The notes under the pieces were generated by a model that was not told the origin of the DNA, searched no databases, and worked only from the letters and a program-made list of their open reading frames with translations. Source: Bradyrhizobium sp. B124 (GTDB lineage: Bacteria > Pseudomonadota > Alphaproteobacteria > Rhizobiales > Xanthobacteraceae). From it: a stretch of DNA of 64,000 nt. A program made the position numbers and the translations under genes. This document shows, piece by piece, positions 24,416-33,188 of the stretch; position 1 is the first letter of the stretch, and the number at the start of each line of letters is the position of its first letter. The stretch is from positions 8,312,001 to 8,376,000 of the forward strand of contig NZ_CP152413.1 of the NCBI RefSeq assembly GCF_038967635.1, in the 5' to 3' direction.

Positions 24416-26041
24416 TCAGGCGATCAAGGCATCGCGCTTTCGCGTGAAGTCGCCGCCGGGGATCGCCGACAGCAGCGCCTGCGTGTAGGGATGCTGCGGC
24501 CTGCCGAACACCTCAGCGGTCAACCCTTGCTCGACCACGGCGCCGTCCTTCATCACGGCGACGAGGTCGCAGATCTGCGCGGCAACCCGCAGATCGTGGG
24601 TGATGAAGATGATGGAGAGCCCAAGCTGCTGGCGCAGTCCGGCGAGCAACCTCAAGACTTGCGCCTGCACCGAGACGTCGAGCGCCGAGACCGGCTCATC
24701 GGCGACCAGCACATCCGGCTTCAGCGCCAGTGCCCGCGCGAGCCCGATGCGCTGCCGCTGGCCGCCGGAGAATTCATGCGGAAAGCGGTCGCCGGCGGAC
24801 GGATCGAGGCCGACCAGCTCGAACAGTTTTCGCGCTTCCGCGATCGCGGTGGTGCGGTCGGTGCCGTGCACGATCGGTCCCTGCGCCACGAGTTCGGCCG
24901 CCTTGCGGCGCGGGTTGAGCGAGGCGAACGGATCCTGGAACACCATCTGAATGTGGCGGGTCTCGCGTCTGATCTCCTCGCGGCCGAGCTTCGCCCAGTC
25001 CTTGCCGTTGAGCACGATCGAACCAGCGTCGGGGTCGATCAGCCGCACGATGCAGCGCGCGAGCGTCGATTTGCCCGAACCAGATTCCCCGACGATGCCG
25101 AGCGTCGCGCCGCGCGGCAGGCGCAGCGAGACGTTCTTGACCGCCTCCGTCACTCGCGCGCCGCGACCGAGAAAGCCCCCGGTGCGGTAGGTCTTGGAGA
25201 CGCCGTCGATAGTGAGGATGTCCTTGCCGGAGAGGATGCGCGGCGGCGGCGCCTTCAGCGGCGGAACGGCCGCGATCAGTTGCTTGGTGTAGGCATGCTG
25301 CGGGTCGTTCAGCACCTCGTCGGCCGCGCCTTGCTCGACGATAGCGCCGTGCTGCATCACCACGACGCGGTCGGCGATCTCGGCGACCACGCCGAAATCA
25401 TGGGTGATGAACAGCACCGCGGTCTTCTTGCGCTGCTGCAGATCGCGGATCAGCTTCAGGATCTGCGCCTGCGTCGTGACGTCGAGCGCGGTGGTCGGCT
25501 CGTCGGCGATCAAGAGCTTCGGATCCAGCGCCAGCGCCATCGCGATCATGGCGCGCTGGCGCTGGCCGCCGGACAGCTCGTGCGGATAGGCCTTCGCGGC
25601 AGCCCTGGGATCGGGGATGCGGACATCCTCGAGCAGTGCCTCTACGCGTGCGTTGATCTCGGCCTTCGACAGGCCGGTGTGGATCGCAAACATCTCGCCG
25701 ATCTGGTCGCCGATGGTGCGCAGCGGGTTGAGCGCCGTCATCGGCTCCTGGAAGATCATCGCGATCCCGGCGCCGCGCACCTCGCGCATTTCGGCCGGAT
25801 CGGCGGCGCAGAGATCGCGGCCGTCGAACATCATCCGGCCCTGCTCGATCGCAACCTCGTTCGGCAGCAGCCGCATGATGGCGTTCGCCATCATCGACTT
25901 GCCGGAGCCGGATTCGCCGACCACGCAAAGGATCTCGTTCGAGGCGACCGACAGGGAAACGTCGGACAGTGCATGCGGCCGGTCGGCGCCTTTGGGCAGG
26001 CGCACGGTTAACCCGTCGAGCGAAAGGACTGTCTCACTCAT
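24416..26041 (-). CDS. Dipeptide-type ABC importer, fused double ATPase (DppDF-like)
   Basis: 541 residues with two complete ABC domains. Both have intact P-loops GESGSGKS, signatures LSGGQRQR (first) and FSGGQRQR (second), Walker [13 protein letters not shown] and VLVADEPVSALD, and switch histidines in ITHDFG and ITHDLR. Each domain ends with the oligopeptide C-terminal block (HAYTKQLIAAVP, HPYTQALLSAIP). The ATG at 26041 overlaps the stop of the DppC-like gene by 4 bases. Last gene of the importer operon. Confidence 0.93.
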   Translation of the reverse strand: MSETVLSLDGLTVRLPKGADRPHALSDVSLSVASNEILCVVGESGSGKSMMANAIMRLLPNEVAIEQGRMMFDGRDLCAADPAEMREVRGAGIAMIFQEPMTALNPLRTIGDQIGEMFAIHTGLSKAEINARVEALLEDVRIPDPRAAAKAYPHELSGGQRQRAMIAMALALDPKLLIADEPTTALDVTTQAQILKLIRDLQQRKKTAVLFITHDFGVVAEIADRVVVMQHGAIVEQGAADEVLNDPQHAYTKQLIAAVPPLKAPPPRILSGKDILTIDGVSKTYRTGGFLGRGARVTEAVKNVSLRLPRGATLGIVGESGSGKSTLARCIVRLIDPDAGSIVLNGKDWAKLGREEIRRETRHIQMVFQDPFASLNPRRKAAELVAQGPIVHGTDRTTAIAEARKLFELVGLDPSAGDRFPHEFSGGQRQRIGLARALALKPDVLVADEPVSALDVSVQAQVLRLLAGLRQQLGLSIIFITHDLRVAAQICDLVAVMKDGAVVEQGLTAEVFGRPQHPYTQALLSAIPGGDFTRKRDALIA

Positions 26042-26868
26042 CGGCTCTTCAGCCTCGGATTGAGCGCATCGTTGAGGCCCTGGCCGACTAGCGACACCGC
26101 GAGCACGGTGACGAGGATCGCAATGCCGGGGATCGCCGAGACGTACCACTGCACGCGGAGCACATCGCGGCCGAGCCCGATCAGATTGCCCCAGGAGGCG
26201 ACGTTGGGATCGGACAGCCTCAGGAACGCGAGTGCGCTTTCGAGGAGGATCGCGACCGCCATCACCACGCTGGCATAGACGATCACGGGCGGCAGCGCGT
26301 TGGGCAGGATCTCGCCGAGAATGAGCTGGAGGTCCTTCATGCCGAGCGTCTTGCCCGCCTGGACGAATTCGCGGTTGCGCAGCGACAGGAACTCGGCGCG
26401 GGTCAGCCGCGCTGGCGCCGGCCACGACACCACGCCGACCGCGATGGTCACCGTGGTCAGCGTCGAACCGAACACCGCGACCAGCACCAGCAGCAGCACG
26501 AAGTTCGGCAGGGTCTGGAACGCTTCGGTGATCCGCATCAGGACGTTGTCGACCCAGCCGCCGTAATAGCCGGCGAAGGCGCCGACCAGGATGCCGATCA
26601 GGATCGCGATCACGGTGGCGACGCCGCCGATCAGGAGCGAGATCCGTGCGCCGTAGAAGATCTGCGCGGCGATGTCGCGGCCGGAATTGTCGGTGCCGAG
26701 CAGGAAGCGCGGATTGGAGAACGGCCAGACCAGCGGCCGGCCGGCCAGCGCGAGTGGGTCGCGCGGATAGAGCAAGCCGGCGCTGACAGCCATTGCGATC
26801 ACGAGCAGCAGCAGGATCAGGCCGATCACGGCGGCCGGGCTGCGGAAGTAGCGCTTCACCGCGTCCAT
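26038..26868 (-). CDS. Dipeptide-type ABC importer, permease DppC-like
   Basis: 276 residues, six membrane spans, with the DppC features LLGTDNSGRDIAAQIFYGARISL and GYYGGWVDNVLMRITEAFQTLPN. ATG 26868, two bases after the stop of the DppB-like gene. Coupled to the ATPase gene by a 4-base overlap. Confidence 0.92.
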   Translation of the reverse strand: MDAVKRYFRSPAAVIGLILLLLVIAMAVSAGLLYPRDPLALAGRPLVWPFSNPRFLLGTDNSGRDIAAQIFYGARISLLIGGVATVIAILIGILVGAFAGYYGGWVDNVLMRITEAFQTLPNFVLLLVLVAVFGSTLTTVTIAVGVVSWPAPARLTRAEFLSLRNREFVQAGKTLGMKDLQLILGEILPNALPPVIVYASVVMAVAILLESALAFLRLSDPNVASWGNLIGLGRDVLRVQWYVSAIPGIAILVTVLAVSLVGQGLNDALNPRLKSR

Positions 26869-26870
26869 CG

Positions 26871-27848
26871 TCAGCCCTCCGCCGCGATGCGCGGGTCGAG
26901 CCGCGCGTAGAGCAGGTCGACCACGAAGTTCACGACAATCACAAGGAGCGCGGACACGAAGACGATGCCGAGCAGGGTGTTGAGGTCGCGCTGCACCACG
27001 GACTCATAGGCGAGGCGGCCGAGGCCGGGCAGCGAGAACACGCTCTCGACCACGACCGAGCCGCCGAGCATGGTGCCGGCCTGCAATCCGATCAGCGTCA
27101 CCATCGGCAGCAGCGCGTTGCGCAGCACGTGGCGGGTGATGACATGGGTCTCGTCCAGTCCCTTCGCGCGGGCGGTGCGGACGAAATCGAGGTTCAAGAC
27201 CTCGAGCATGGAAGCGCGCATGATGCGCAAATAGATCGCAAGGAAGATCAGCCCGAGCGTCAGCGTCGGCAGCACGAGGTGGGCCGCGATATCGAGCACG
27301 CCCCGGATGCCGGTCTGCACTGTTCCGATGTCCTGGAAACCGCCGGATGGCAGCCATTGCAGATAGACCGAGAACACCACGATCGCCATCAGCCCGAACC
27401 AGAACGAAGGGGTGGCGTAGAAGATCAGGCCAAGCGTCGAGATCAACGTGTCGGGCCAGCGGTTGACGCCGCGCGCGGCGATCACGCCGAACACGAGGCC
27501 GAAGAAGAACGCGAACGACAGCGACGCGGTCATCAGCAGGATGGTCGGCGGCAGCCGCTCCAGGATCACGGTCGCCACCGGCTTGCCGTAGATCGAGGAG
27601 AAGCCGAGATCGAGCCGCACCAGGTGCCACAGATAGTTGGCGAGCTGCGCCGGAACCGAGAGGTCGAGCCCGTAGAACTTGCGCAGCTGTTGCGCGGTCG
27701 CGGCGTCGCCGCCGCCCATCTGCGCCATCAGCGCATCGACGGTGTCGCCCGGCGCGAGCTGCAACAGCAGGAACACGCCGATCAGGATCAGGAACAGGGT
27801 CGGAATCGAGGCGGCCAGCCGCCGCCCCGCAAGGCTCAGGATACGCAT
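26871..27848 (-). CDS. Dipeptide-type ABC importer, permease DppB-like
   Basis: 325 residues with the DppB layout: first span in LAASIPTLFLILIGVFLLLQLAPGD, a periplasmic loop with LRKFYGLDLSVPAQLANYLWHLV, and the C-terminal LGGSVVVESVFSLPGLGRL motif. ATG 27848. Separated from the binding-protein gene by 240 bases that hold two repeat elements, so the operon may have processed or differential expression. Confidence 0.92.
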   Translation of the reverse strand: MRILSLAGRRLAASIPTLFLILIGVFLLLQLAPGDTVDALMAQMGGGDAATAQQLRKFYGLDLSVPAQLANYLWHLVRLDLGFSSIYGKPVATVILERLPPTILLMTASLSFAFFFGLVFGVIAARGVNRWPDTLISTLGLIFYATPSFWFGLMAIVVFSVYLQWLPSGGFQDIGTVQTGIRGVLDIAAHLVLPTLTLGLIFLAIYLRIMRASMLEVLNLDFVRTARAKGLDETHVITRHVLRNALLPMVTLIGLQAGTMLGGSVVVESVFSLPGLGRLAYESVVQRDLNTLLGIVFVSALLVIVVNFVVDLLYARLDPRIAAEG

Positions 27849-27859
27849 CGGTTATCTAT

Positions 27860-27925
27860 AGCGTTTTCGAACGAAGTGGACACCGGTTCGCATCCAGAAG
27901 GCCTTGAGTTGAACCAGAGCCGGCC
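27860..27925. repeat. Family B repeat, truncated copy
   Basis: AGCGTTTTCGAACGAAGTGG ACACCGGTTCGC matches the left half of the copy at 30521-30616; the second hairpin arm is missing, but TTGAACCAGAGCCGG resembles its right end. It lies directly upstream of the dppB-like gene. Confidence 0.75.
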
Positions 27926-28075
27926 CCCTCGTCACCTCGCCCCGCTTGCGGGGAGAGGTCGGATCGCATCGAAGATGCGATCCGGGTGAGGGGGTACAGG
28001 TCTATCGATGGAGCAATATCGCGGAGAGAGCCCCTCACCCCAGCCCTCTCCCCGCAAGAGCGGGGCGAGGGAGAA
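27926..28075. repeat. Intergenic palindromic repeat, family A, copy 2
   Basis: It has the same sequence of hairpins as 1163-1302: a CGCCCCGC/GCGGGG stem, GGATCGCATC...GATGCGATCC, then CCCCTCACCCCAGCCCTCTC followed by GCAAGAGCGGGGCGAGGG. It lies between the binding-protein gene and the permease genes of the dipeptide-type importer. Confidence 0.85.
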
Positions 28076-28090
28076 GCAAGGCTTGCCGCC

Positions 28091-29704
28091 TCATGCGCTT
28101 AGCCACAGATCGTGCCAGCTCGCCGAGCCCCATCGCGGCGTGTTGGAGTGGTTGCGCGCCTTTGCGGTGATCACGGTGACGAAGATCTGCTCGATCGGCA
28201 TCCAGACCGGCAGTTCGGTGTTCACCTCCTTGACGAAATCGGCATAGAGCGCCTTGCGCTTGACCGGATCGACTTCGGTCGCGGCATCGTCGATGGTCTT
28301 GTCGACGGTCTTGTCCTCCCAGCCCCACTGGTTGGTCCACGGCGCGCCCTTGGGCTGGCCGGAGCGGTACCACACCGTGGTCGAGACCGCAGGGTCGTTG
28401 CGGTACTGGTGCCAGCCGGTCGCAAGATCGAAGGCGTGGTCGTCATAGACCTGCTTGAGGAAGCCGCCGCCGTCGTTGCGCACGATATCGACCTGAATGC
28501 CGACTTCTCCCAGCGACTGCTGGATGAAGGTCGACCACAGCGAGATGTCCTCACCCCACGGCGCCGGCAGCAGCTTGAGGGAGAAGCGGTTGCCGCCTGA
28601 GGCCTTGAGGCCGGCCTCGTCGAGCAGCGCGATCGCCTTGGCCTTGTCATATGGATATTGCGGCGTGTTCGGTCCGGGAAAGAAGTCGGTCGAGGTCGAG
28701 GGAATCGGGCCGGTGCCGAGCTTGGCGAAATCGCCCAAGAAGTTCTCGATGAAGAACGGCACGTTGATCGCATGCGCGATGGCGCGGCGGACGCGGATGT
28801 CGGACAATTCCTTGCGGCGGAAGTTGAACTCGATGGTGTTGGTGCGGGCGTTGCCTTCATTGCCCTTGGTCTGGACGATGAAGCGCTTGTCCTTGCCGAG
28901 CCGCGCCATGTCCGAGATCGTCAGCCCCGAGAACGGGCTGTAGTGCAATTCGCCGGCCTCCATCTGGGCGGCCGCGGCGGCGCGGTCGGTGATCACCTTC
29001 CAGACGATGCGGTCGAGATAGGGCGCGTTCGGCCGCCAGTAATCCGGATTGCGGTCGGCGATGATGTATTGCCCGCGCTCATATTTGACGAATTTGAACG
29101 GGCCGGTGCCGACCGGCGCCAGATTGGTCGGGTTCTGCCTGATGTCGCCGCTCTCATAGAGATGCTTGGCGGAGACGTAGCCGAGGTCGGGCAGGGCCCG
29201 GAGCAGCAGGTTCAGCGGCATCGGCCGCTCGTAGCGGAAGATCGCGGTCTGCGGATCGGGCGTATCGACCGATGTGAGGAACAGCTGCAGCGTCGATCCG
29301 TAGTTGAGGATCTTCTTCCACATGTTCATCGCGGTGAAGGCGACGTCCTCCGACGTGAACGGCTTGCCGTCGTGCCAGGTGACGCCCTTGCGCAGCTTGA
29401 AGGTAACGGTCTTGCCGTCCGGCGTCGCCTCCCAGCTCTCGGCGAGCACGCCGACCGGCTGGCCGTTGGCGTCGAGGTCGACCAGATTCTCCTGGATCTT
29501 GCCGCCGATGATGTAGACGCCGGTCGAGGCCTGGATGCTGGGGTTGAGCTGGCGCTGCTCGGCGCCGTAATGGACGTTGAACACGCCGCCCTTGCGCGGG
29601 GTTTCCTGCGCGAATGCCCGCATCGGATTGATGACGTTGGCCGCAATCGCGGCCGAGGTCAGAAGGGCCGTGCGGCGGTTGATCTCAAGGCGGGACAAAT
29701 CCAT
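28091..29704 (-). CDS. Dipeptide-type ABC importer, periplasmic binding protein
   Basis: 537 residues of solute-binding family 5. The leader NRRTALLTSAAIAANVINPMRAFA is twin-arginine-like. Typical blocks are VNVHYGAEQRQLNPS-like opening, WEATPDGKTVTFKLRKGVTWHDGKPFTSEDV, GTGPFKFVKYERGQ and RVRRAIAHAINV. ATG 29704 starts the leader; an in-frame ATG at 29740 is possible. First gene of the importer; the FAD oxidoreductase at 23012-24415 may use the imported compound. Confidence 0.9.
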   Translation of the reverse strand: MDLSRLEINRRTALLTSAAIAANVINPMRAFAQETPRKGGVFNVHYGAEQRQLNPSIQASTGVYIIGGKIQENLVDLDANGQPVGVLAESWEATPDGKTVTFKLRKGVTWHDGKPFTSEDVAFTAMNMWKKILNYGSTLQLFLTSVDTPDPQTAIFRYERPMPLNLLLRALPDLGYVSAKHLYESGDIRQNPTNLAPVGTGPFKFVKYERGQYIIADRNPDYWRPNAPYLDRIVWKVITDRAAAAAQMEAGELHYSPFSGLTISDMARLGKDKRFIVQTKGNEGNARTNTIEFNFRRKELSDIRVRRAIAHAINVPFFIENFLGDFAKLGTGPIPSTSTDFFPGPNTPQYPYDKAKAIALLDEAGLKASGGNRFSLKLLPAPWGEDISLWSTFIQQSLGEVGIQVDIVRNDGGGFLKQVYDDHAFDLATGWHQYRNDPAVSTTVWYRSGQPKGAPWTNQWGWEDKTVDKTIDDAATEVDPVKRKALYADFVKEVNTELPVWMPIEQIFVTVITAKARNHSNTPRWGSASWHDLWLSA

Positions 29705-30149
29705 ACGCGGGGTCTCCGGAACATACATAAAGGCTTGCATCGGGGTGGCCAGCCGATCGGCCGTGGCGCCCCTTTGCGATGTTACGATGGAATGGGAACC
29801 CGAGTCGAACCCGAGTCATTTTCTAATGCCTCGGCCTTTTGGAGGATCGTTTCCGAAACCTGAAGTGGCCCGCCGCAGTGCGCCGCAACCCGAATTGCAC
29901 GCAACATTGTCGCACACAGGCCGCGCGCGATGCGTCGAGTGATTCTCTTTCTGGCCCGCTTCGGGAGCCCCGAAGCCGCGCAAACGCTGTAATTTTAGGG
30001 GTCGGAAGCGACTTGACTGGAAAAAACACTGGAAAAAACCCTGATTCGGGGGCTGTCCACAGCGATATTGCTGTGGTGAGTGCAGAAAACACTGTTTTTC
30101 TCGGCGTTTTCCGCCATATCGTGCCCACTCCAGAATCAATGGAGCAACC
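29705..30149. other. Divergent intergenic region upstream of the HU-like gene
   Basis: 445 bases between the importer binding-protein gene and the HU-like gene. The only clear structure is a 7-bp perfect inverted repeat CCACAGC-GATATT-GCTGTGG at 30057-30076, with A-rich tracts just before it (AAAAAACACTGGAAAAAACC), about 75 bases from the HU ATG. This could be an operator or a bent-DNA promoter region. A TTGACT hexamer at 30013-30018 has no matching -10 box at the right distance. Confidence 0.4.
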
Positions 30150-30449
30150 ATGGCTACCCAACTGTCGAAGTCGCAAGTGATCGAGAAGATCGCGACCACC
30201 ACCGAACTCTCCAAGCGCGACGTCAAGAACGTTTTGGACTCGCTCGTCGATGTCGGCCACAAGGAGCTGAAGAAGGCCGGGGTGTTCCTCGTCCCCGGCT
30301 TCGCCAAGTTCGTTGTGGTCAAGAAGCCGGCGACCAAGGCGCGCAAGGGCACCAACCCCTTCACCGGTGAAGAGATGATGTTCAAGGCCAAGCCGGCCCG
30401 GAAGATCGTCCGCGCACGGCCGGTCAAGGCCGCCAAGGACGCGGTTTAA
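30150..30449 (+). CDS. HU-family DNA-binding protein
   Basis: 99 residues. The HU/IHF fold is clear: TQLSKSQVIEKIATTTELSKRDVKNVLDSLVDV, then the beta-arm region PGFAKFVVVKKPATKARKGTNPFTGEEMMFKAKPARK, and a basic C-terminal tail (RARPVKAAKDAV). It lacks the classical RNP tip of HU (here KARKGTNPFTGE), as in the alphaproteobacterial HU-like proteins with basic tails. Expected to be a nucleoid-associated protein. It has its own terminator at 30454-30481, so it is monocistronic. Confidence 0.92.
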   Translation: MATQLSKSQVIEKIATTTELSKRDVKNVLDSLVDVGHKELKKAGVFLVPGFAKFVVVKKPATKARKGTNPFTGEEMMFKAKPARKIVRARPVKAAKDAV

Positions 30450-30453
30450 GATG

Positions 30454-30481
30454 AAAGGCCTCCGGTGACGGAGGCCTTTTG
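30454..30481 (+). terminator. Rho-independent terminator of the HU-like gene
   Basis: AAAGGCCTCC-GGTGAC-GGAGGCCTTTT, a perfect GC stem with A-run before and T-run after, starting four bases beyond the stop codon. It is the best intrinsic terminator in the window. Confidence 0.93.
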
Positions 30482-30520
30482 CTTTTGAGCCGTCGCTTCC
30501 TGCCGTTGGTTGCCCGCTTG

Positions 30521-30616
30521 AGCGTTTTCGAGCGAAGTGGACACCGGTTCGCGTGAAGAAAACGCGCCAAAGCAAAGTCTCGAGCTCCGGTTTCTGGTTG
30601 AACCAGGACCGGGGCT
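30521..30616. repeat. Family B repeat, full intergenic copy
   Basis: Starts AGCGTTTTCGAGCGAAGTGG and continues ACACCGGTTCGCGTGAAGAAAACGC, where GCGTTTTC and GAAAACGC form the outer stem. A right part with GAGCTCCGG and CCGGGGCTC arms ends at the stop codon of the SDR gene. It occupies the space between the HU terminator and the SDR gene. Confidence 0.85.
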
Positions 30617-31396
30617 CTAGACCACCGGCGACCGGCCACCATCGACATTGATGGCGGTGCCGGTGATGTAGGAGCCTTGCTCCGAGGCCAGGAAGCAGGC
30701 GAGGTTGGCGAACTCCTCCGCCGTCCCGATGCGGCCGAGCGGCGTGCCCTTGGCAAGGCCCTTGGCGAATTCCCCGAAATCCGTGTTCGGCGCCTGGGCC
30801 GCGTGCCGCTTGACCCATTGATCGCTCATGATCAGGCCGACCAGCAGCGCATTCACCAGGACGTTGTGCTCGCCGCCTTCATTGGCCATCACCTTGGTCA
30901 GCGCCATGCCGGCGGCGCGCGACACCGAGGTGGGCGCGGAATTGCCGGCCGGCGCCTTCGCAAAGGTGTTGAGCACGTTGATGATGCGACCCCATTTGCG
31001 CTGCTTCATGCCCGGCCACACCAGCCGGCTGAAGCGGATCGCGGCGAACAGTTTCAGGTCGAGGTCCTCCTGCCAGGCCTCGTCGCTGATGTTCTCGAAG
31101 GCCAGCGTGCGCGCGGTTCCGGCGTTGTTGACCAGCACGTCGATCTTGCCGAGATCCGCGACGATCTGGTCGTACGCGCTCGAGATGTCGGCGGCCTTCG
31201 CGACGTCGCAGACATAATCGCGCACCACAAGGCCGTCCCTGGCGAGTGCCTCGCGCGCCGCCGCGAGGTCGGCCGCGCCCCGCGCGAGGATCGCGACCTT
31301 GGCGCCGGATTCCGCAAACCGCCGCGCCACCGCGATCCCGATGCCCTTGCTGCCGCCGGTGACTACCGCGACACGGTCCTTCATTGATAGGTTCAT
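30617..31396 (-). CDS. SDR-fold protein lacking the catalytic tetrad (FabG-like)
   Basis: 259 residues of the short-chain dehydrogenase/reductase fold. The nucleotide-binding motif VVTGGSKGIG and the VLVNNAG motif are intact. The tetrad is not: the active-site Tyr position is T156 and the Lys position R160 (PTSVSRAAG instead of YxASKAA), the Ser position is N143 (NVLNTF), and the structural Asn position in the LDLKLF helix appears to be Lys. It matches what I recall of the BKR-like SDR subgroup without a standard tetrad. It may bind NAD(P) without classical reductase chemistry, or use other residues. C-terminal YITGTAINVDGG is normal. Confidence 0.85.
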   Translation of the reverse strand: MNLSMKDRVAVVTGGSKGIGIAVARRFAESGAKVAILARGAADLAAAREALARDGLVVRDYVCDVAKAADISSAYDQIVADLGKIDVLVNNAGTARTLAFENISDEAWQEDLDLKLFAAIRFSRLVWPGMKQRKWGRIINVLNTFAKAPAGNSAPTSVSRAAGMALTKVMANEGGEHNVLVNALLVGLIMSDQWVKRHAAQAPNTDFGEFAKGLAKGTPLGRIGTAEEFANLACFLASEQGSYITGTAINVDGGRSPVV

Positions 31397-31433
31397 TGTT
31401 GTTCTCCCTGGGGCTGGCCCTGAGAGAACGCTA

Positions 31434-31514
31434 TCAAACCGACAGCGCGACCAACAAGGTCATGCAGAGCAGGTGTGCTGTGACGATTATCGCGAGATGG
31501 AGCGGGCCGGACAT
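31434..31514 (-). CDS. Possible 26-residue membrane microprotein
   Basis: ATG 31514 has GGAGG exactly six bases upstream (31521-31525), an ideal ribosome site for this genome. The peptide MSGPLHLAIIVTAHLLCMTL plus LVALSV would be one hydrophobic span with a tiny N-terminal tail. It ends 37 bases before the SDR start codon, on the same strand, and could be a leader for it. There is no homology evidence; the frame continues upstream only through repeat DNA. Confidence 0.3.
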   Translation of the reverse strand: MSGPLHLAIIVTAHLLCMTLLVALSV

Positions 31515-31569
31515 CGGATGCCTCCATTGTGGTGCGCGGCTTGATGCTTCGTCAGGTGGGCACGGCCGT

Positions 31570-31705
31570 CTGTCTCCCTCCCCCTGAAAGGGGGAGGGCG
31601 GGGTGGGGGTTGCTCTCCACGGACGCCGGCGTCTGTGGAGGCAGGATCCCCACCCGGTTTGCTCCGCAAACCGACCTCTCCTTTTCAAGGGGAGGTGAGG
31701 ATAGA
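31570..31705. repeat. Intergenic repeat related to family A (CCCTCCCCCTGAAAGGGGGAGGG type)
   Basis: A first hairpin CCCTCCCCCTGAAAGGGGGAGGG lies near 31576-31600. A further pair, GGTTTGCTCCGCAAACC and CTCCTTTTCAAGGGGAG, follows up to about 31695. The gap 31397-31726 contains this element and the possible microprotein gene only. Confidence 0.7.
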
Positions 31706-31726
31706 GCGCACTGGATCAGGCACGTC

Positions 31727-32719
31727 CTAGTTCAAGCTTGCGCTTGCCGTAAAACTGCGGTCGACGGCCTTGCCGACATCCAGCGTCTTGCCGAGGATGC
31801 CGTAGCGCGTGGCGCGGTCGGATGCGGCCTGCACTTCCTTCACCACGGCCTCGTTGATCGCGATCGGGCTCGTCTTCTGTGCAGTGTAGGCGGCGAGCAG
31901 CACGTCTTCCGGCAGTTTTGTGAGCTCGGCCGTGCTCTTCGCGTATTCGGCAAGATGGTCGAGCGACCACAACCGCGCCTTGTTGAGCCGCTGCACCAGA
32001 TCCTGCACCGCCGCGCGCTTGGCCGCGATCGCGTTGTCGGAGGCGACGATGAAGGTGATGGTCGGCGTCAGGCCCTCGCCATCGGCGACGACGCGCGCAT
32101 TGTCCTTCAGCTTGGCATAGGAGATGTACGGCTCCCACACCGCCCAGGCGTCGATCGAACCGGCGAGCAGCGCGATCTTGGCGTCGACCGGGCCGAGCGG
32201 GGCGAAGGTCGCCTCCTCGATCCTGCTGCCGGCCTTCTCCAGCGTCGCATTGATCAGGAACTGGCCCCAGCCGCCCCGCGTGCCGGCGAGGCGCTTGCCC
32301 TTCAGATCGGCCGCCGTCTTGATCGGCGAATCCCCGCGCACCAGGATCGCCTGGGTCCGTGCATCGGAGCGCGTGCCGCCGATCGCCTTGATCGGCGCGC
32401 CGGAGGCATAGACCGTGAGGAAGGACAGGTCGCCGGTGTAGCCGACATCGAGCGCGCCGGCATTGATCGCCTCCAGGATCGGGGCTGCGGCCGGAAATTC
32501 CGACCATTCGATCTTGTAGGGCAGGTCCTTGGCGAGGCCGGAGATCTCCAGCAGCGAGCGGTTGCCGCCCTTCTGGTCGCCGACCCGCAGCACGATCGCA
32601 TCAGCCGCGAAGGCTGCGGCCGATGTCGACAGCGTGATGACGGCCGTGATCAGCGCGGCCGCGGTGCGGCGCGTGAATGTATGGGGAGAACCCGGGCGGG
32701 TCAGTTTGCGCATATGCAT
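31727..32719 (-). CDS. SsuA-like sulfonate/organosulfur ABC binding protein, solitary
   Basis: 330 residues. A Sec-type leader (about residues 17-39, ending AAAFAAD) is followed by an aliphatic-sulfonate-binding protein domain: IVLRVGDQKGGNRSLLE, LPYKIEWSEFPAAAPILEAINAGALDVGYTGD, WAVWEPYISYAKL. It is clearly paralogous to the protein at 38356-39297 (shared RVGDQKG, PYKIEW, EFAAAAP/EFPAAAP blocks). There is no permease on this strand next to it, so it may feed the transporter encoded at 34258-36065. ATG 32719 with AGAAAGAAA upstream. Confidence 0.85.
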   Translation of the reverse strand: MHMRKLTRPGSPHTFTRRTAAALITAVITLSTSAAAFAADAIVLRVGDQKGGNRSLLEISGLAKDLPYKIEWSEFPAAAPILEAINAGALDVGYTGDLSFLTVYASGAPIKAIGGTRSDARTQAILVRGDSPIKTAADLKGKRLAGTRGGWGQFLINATLEKAGSRIEEATFAPLGPVDAKIALLAGSIDAWAVWEPYISYAKLKDNARVVADGEGLTPTITFIVASDNAIAAKRAAVQDLVQRLNKARLWSLDHLAEYAKSTAELTKLPEDVLLAAYTAQKTSPIAINEAVVKEVQAASDRATRYGILGKTLDVGKAVDRSFTASASLN

Positions 32720-33188
32720 TTTCTTTCTGATTCATTCGCTGCTCGTCGGAAAGCGCGGCGGCGTTTGATCAAGTCTATGAGCAAGCCGTTCGTCGTCAAC
32801 GAAACGGAAAACTGAAATCAGCCCGCGCGCAGCAAGGATGATCTCGCCGGACCGTCATGCGTAGAAGACATCGCGCAAGCGGCGATGTTTCGCTCAAATT
32901 TGGCGCAATCGATGCCGCTCCGTCGAGCGTCTGCGCCGCGACAGCAGCGAAAATCCTTTCATCGTCGCGCGCTGCGATCGTGGAGAGTTCAGCTGCCGCG
33001 CCGACTACATTCGAAATTCCATTTCATTGACGGTGAACTTGTCGCGCCGCATCATTTGCGCGTTGCTTTGAGGGCAATAGCGCCGGAGAAATCCGCTTTT
33101 TTCTAAACGATGAGCTTCGAACGACGGGGCGCGCAGACGGACACGTCTTGTGCGCGGGGCGGAGCCTTGCCGAAATGCAGGAGTGATG
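32720..33188. other. Divergent intergenic region, nothing recognised
   Basis: 469 bases separating the divergent solitary binding-protein gene and the organosulfur operon. Short open frames here have no ribosome site or protein-like composition. I see no hairpin, repeat or sigma-54 site. Expected to contain the promoters of both units. Confidence 0.4.

Noticed and set aside
29795..29830. tRNA-like sequence with GTTCGA in the minus strand (T-loop-like) near AACCCGAGTCGAACCCGAG
   Set aside because: The flanking bases do not form a T-stem, and no acceptor, D or anticodon arms can be folded; the appearance comes from a short direct repeat.
29812..29845. Possible sigma-54 site TGGCGC...TTGC at about 29764-29777
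   Set aside because: GG to GC spacing is 11 instead of 12 and the sequence deviates from the consensus, so it is not accepted.
30013..30041. TTGACT hexamer as a possible housekeeping -35 box for the HU-like gene
   Set aside because: No reasonable -10 hexamer occurs 16-18 bases downstream; kept only as a remark in the intergenic entry.
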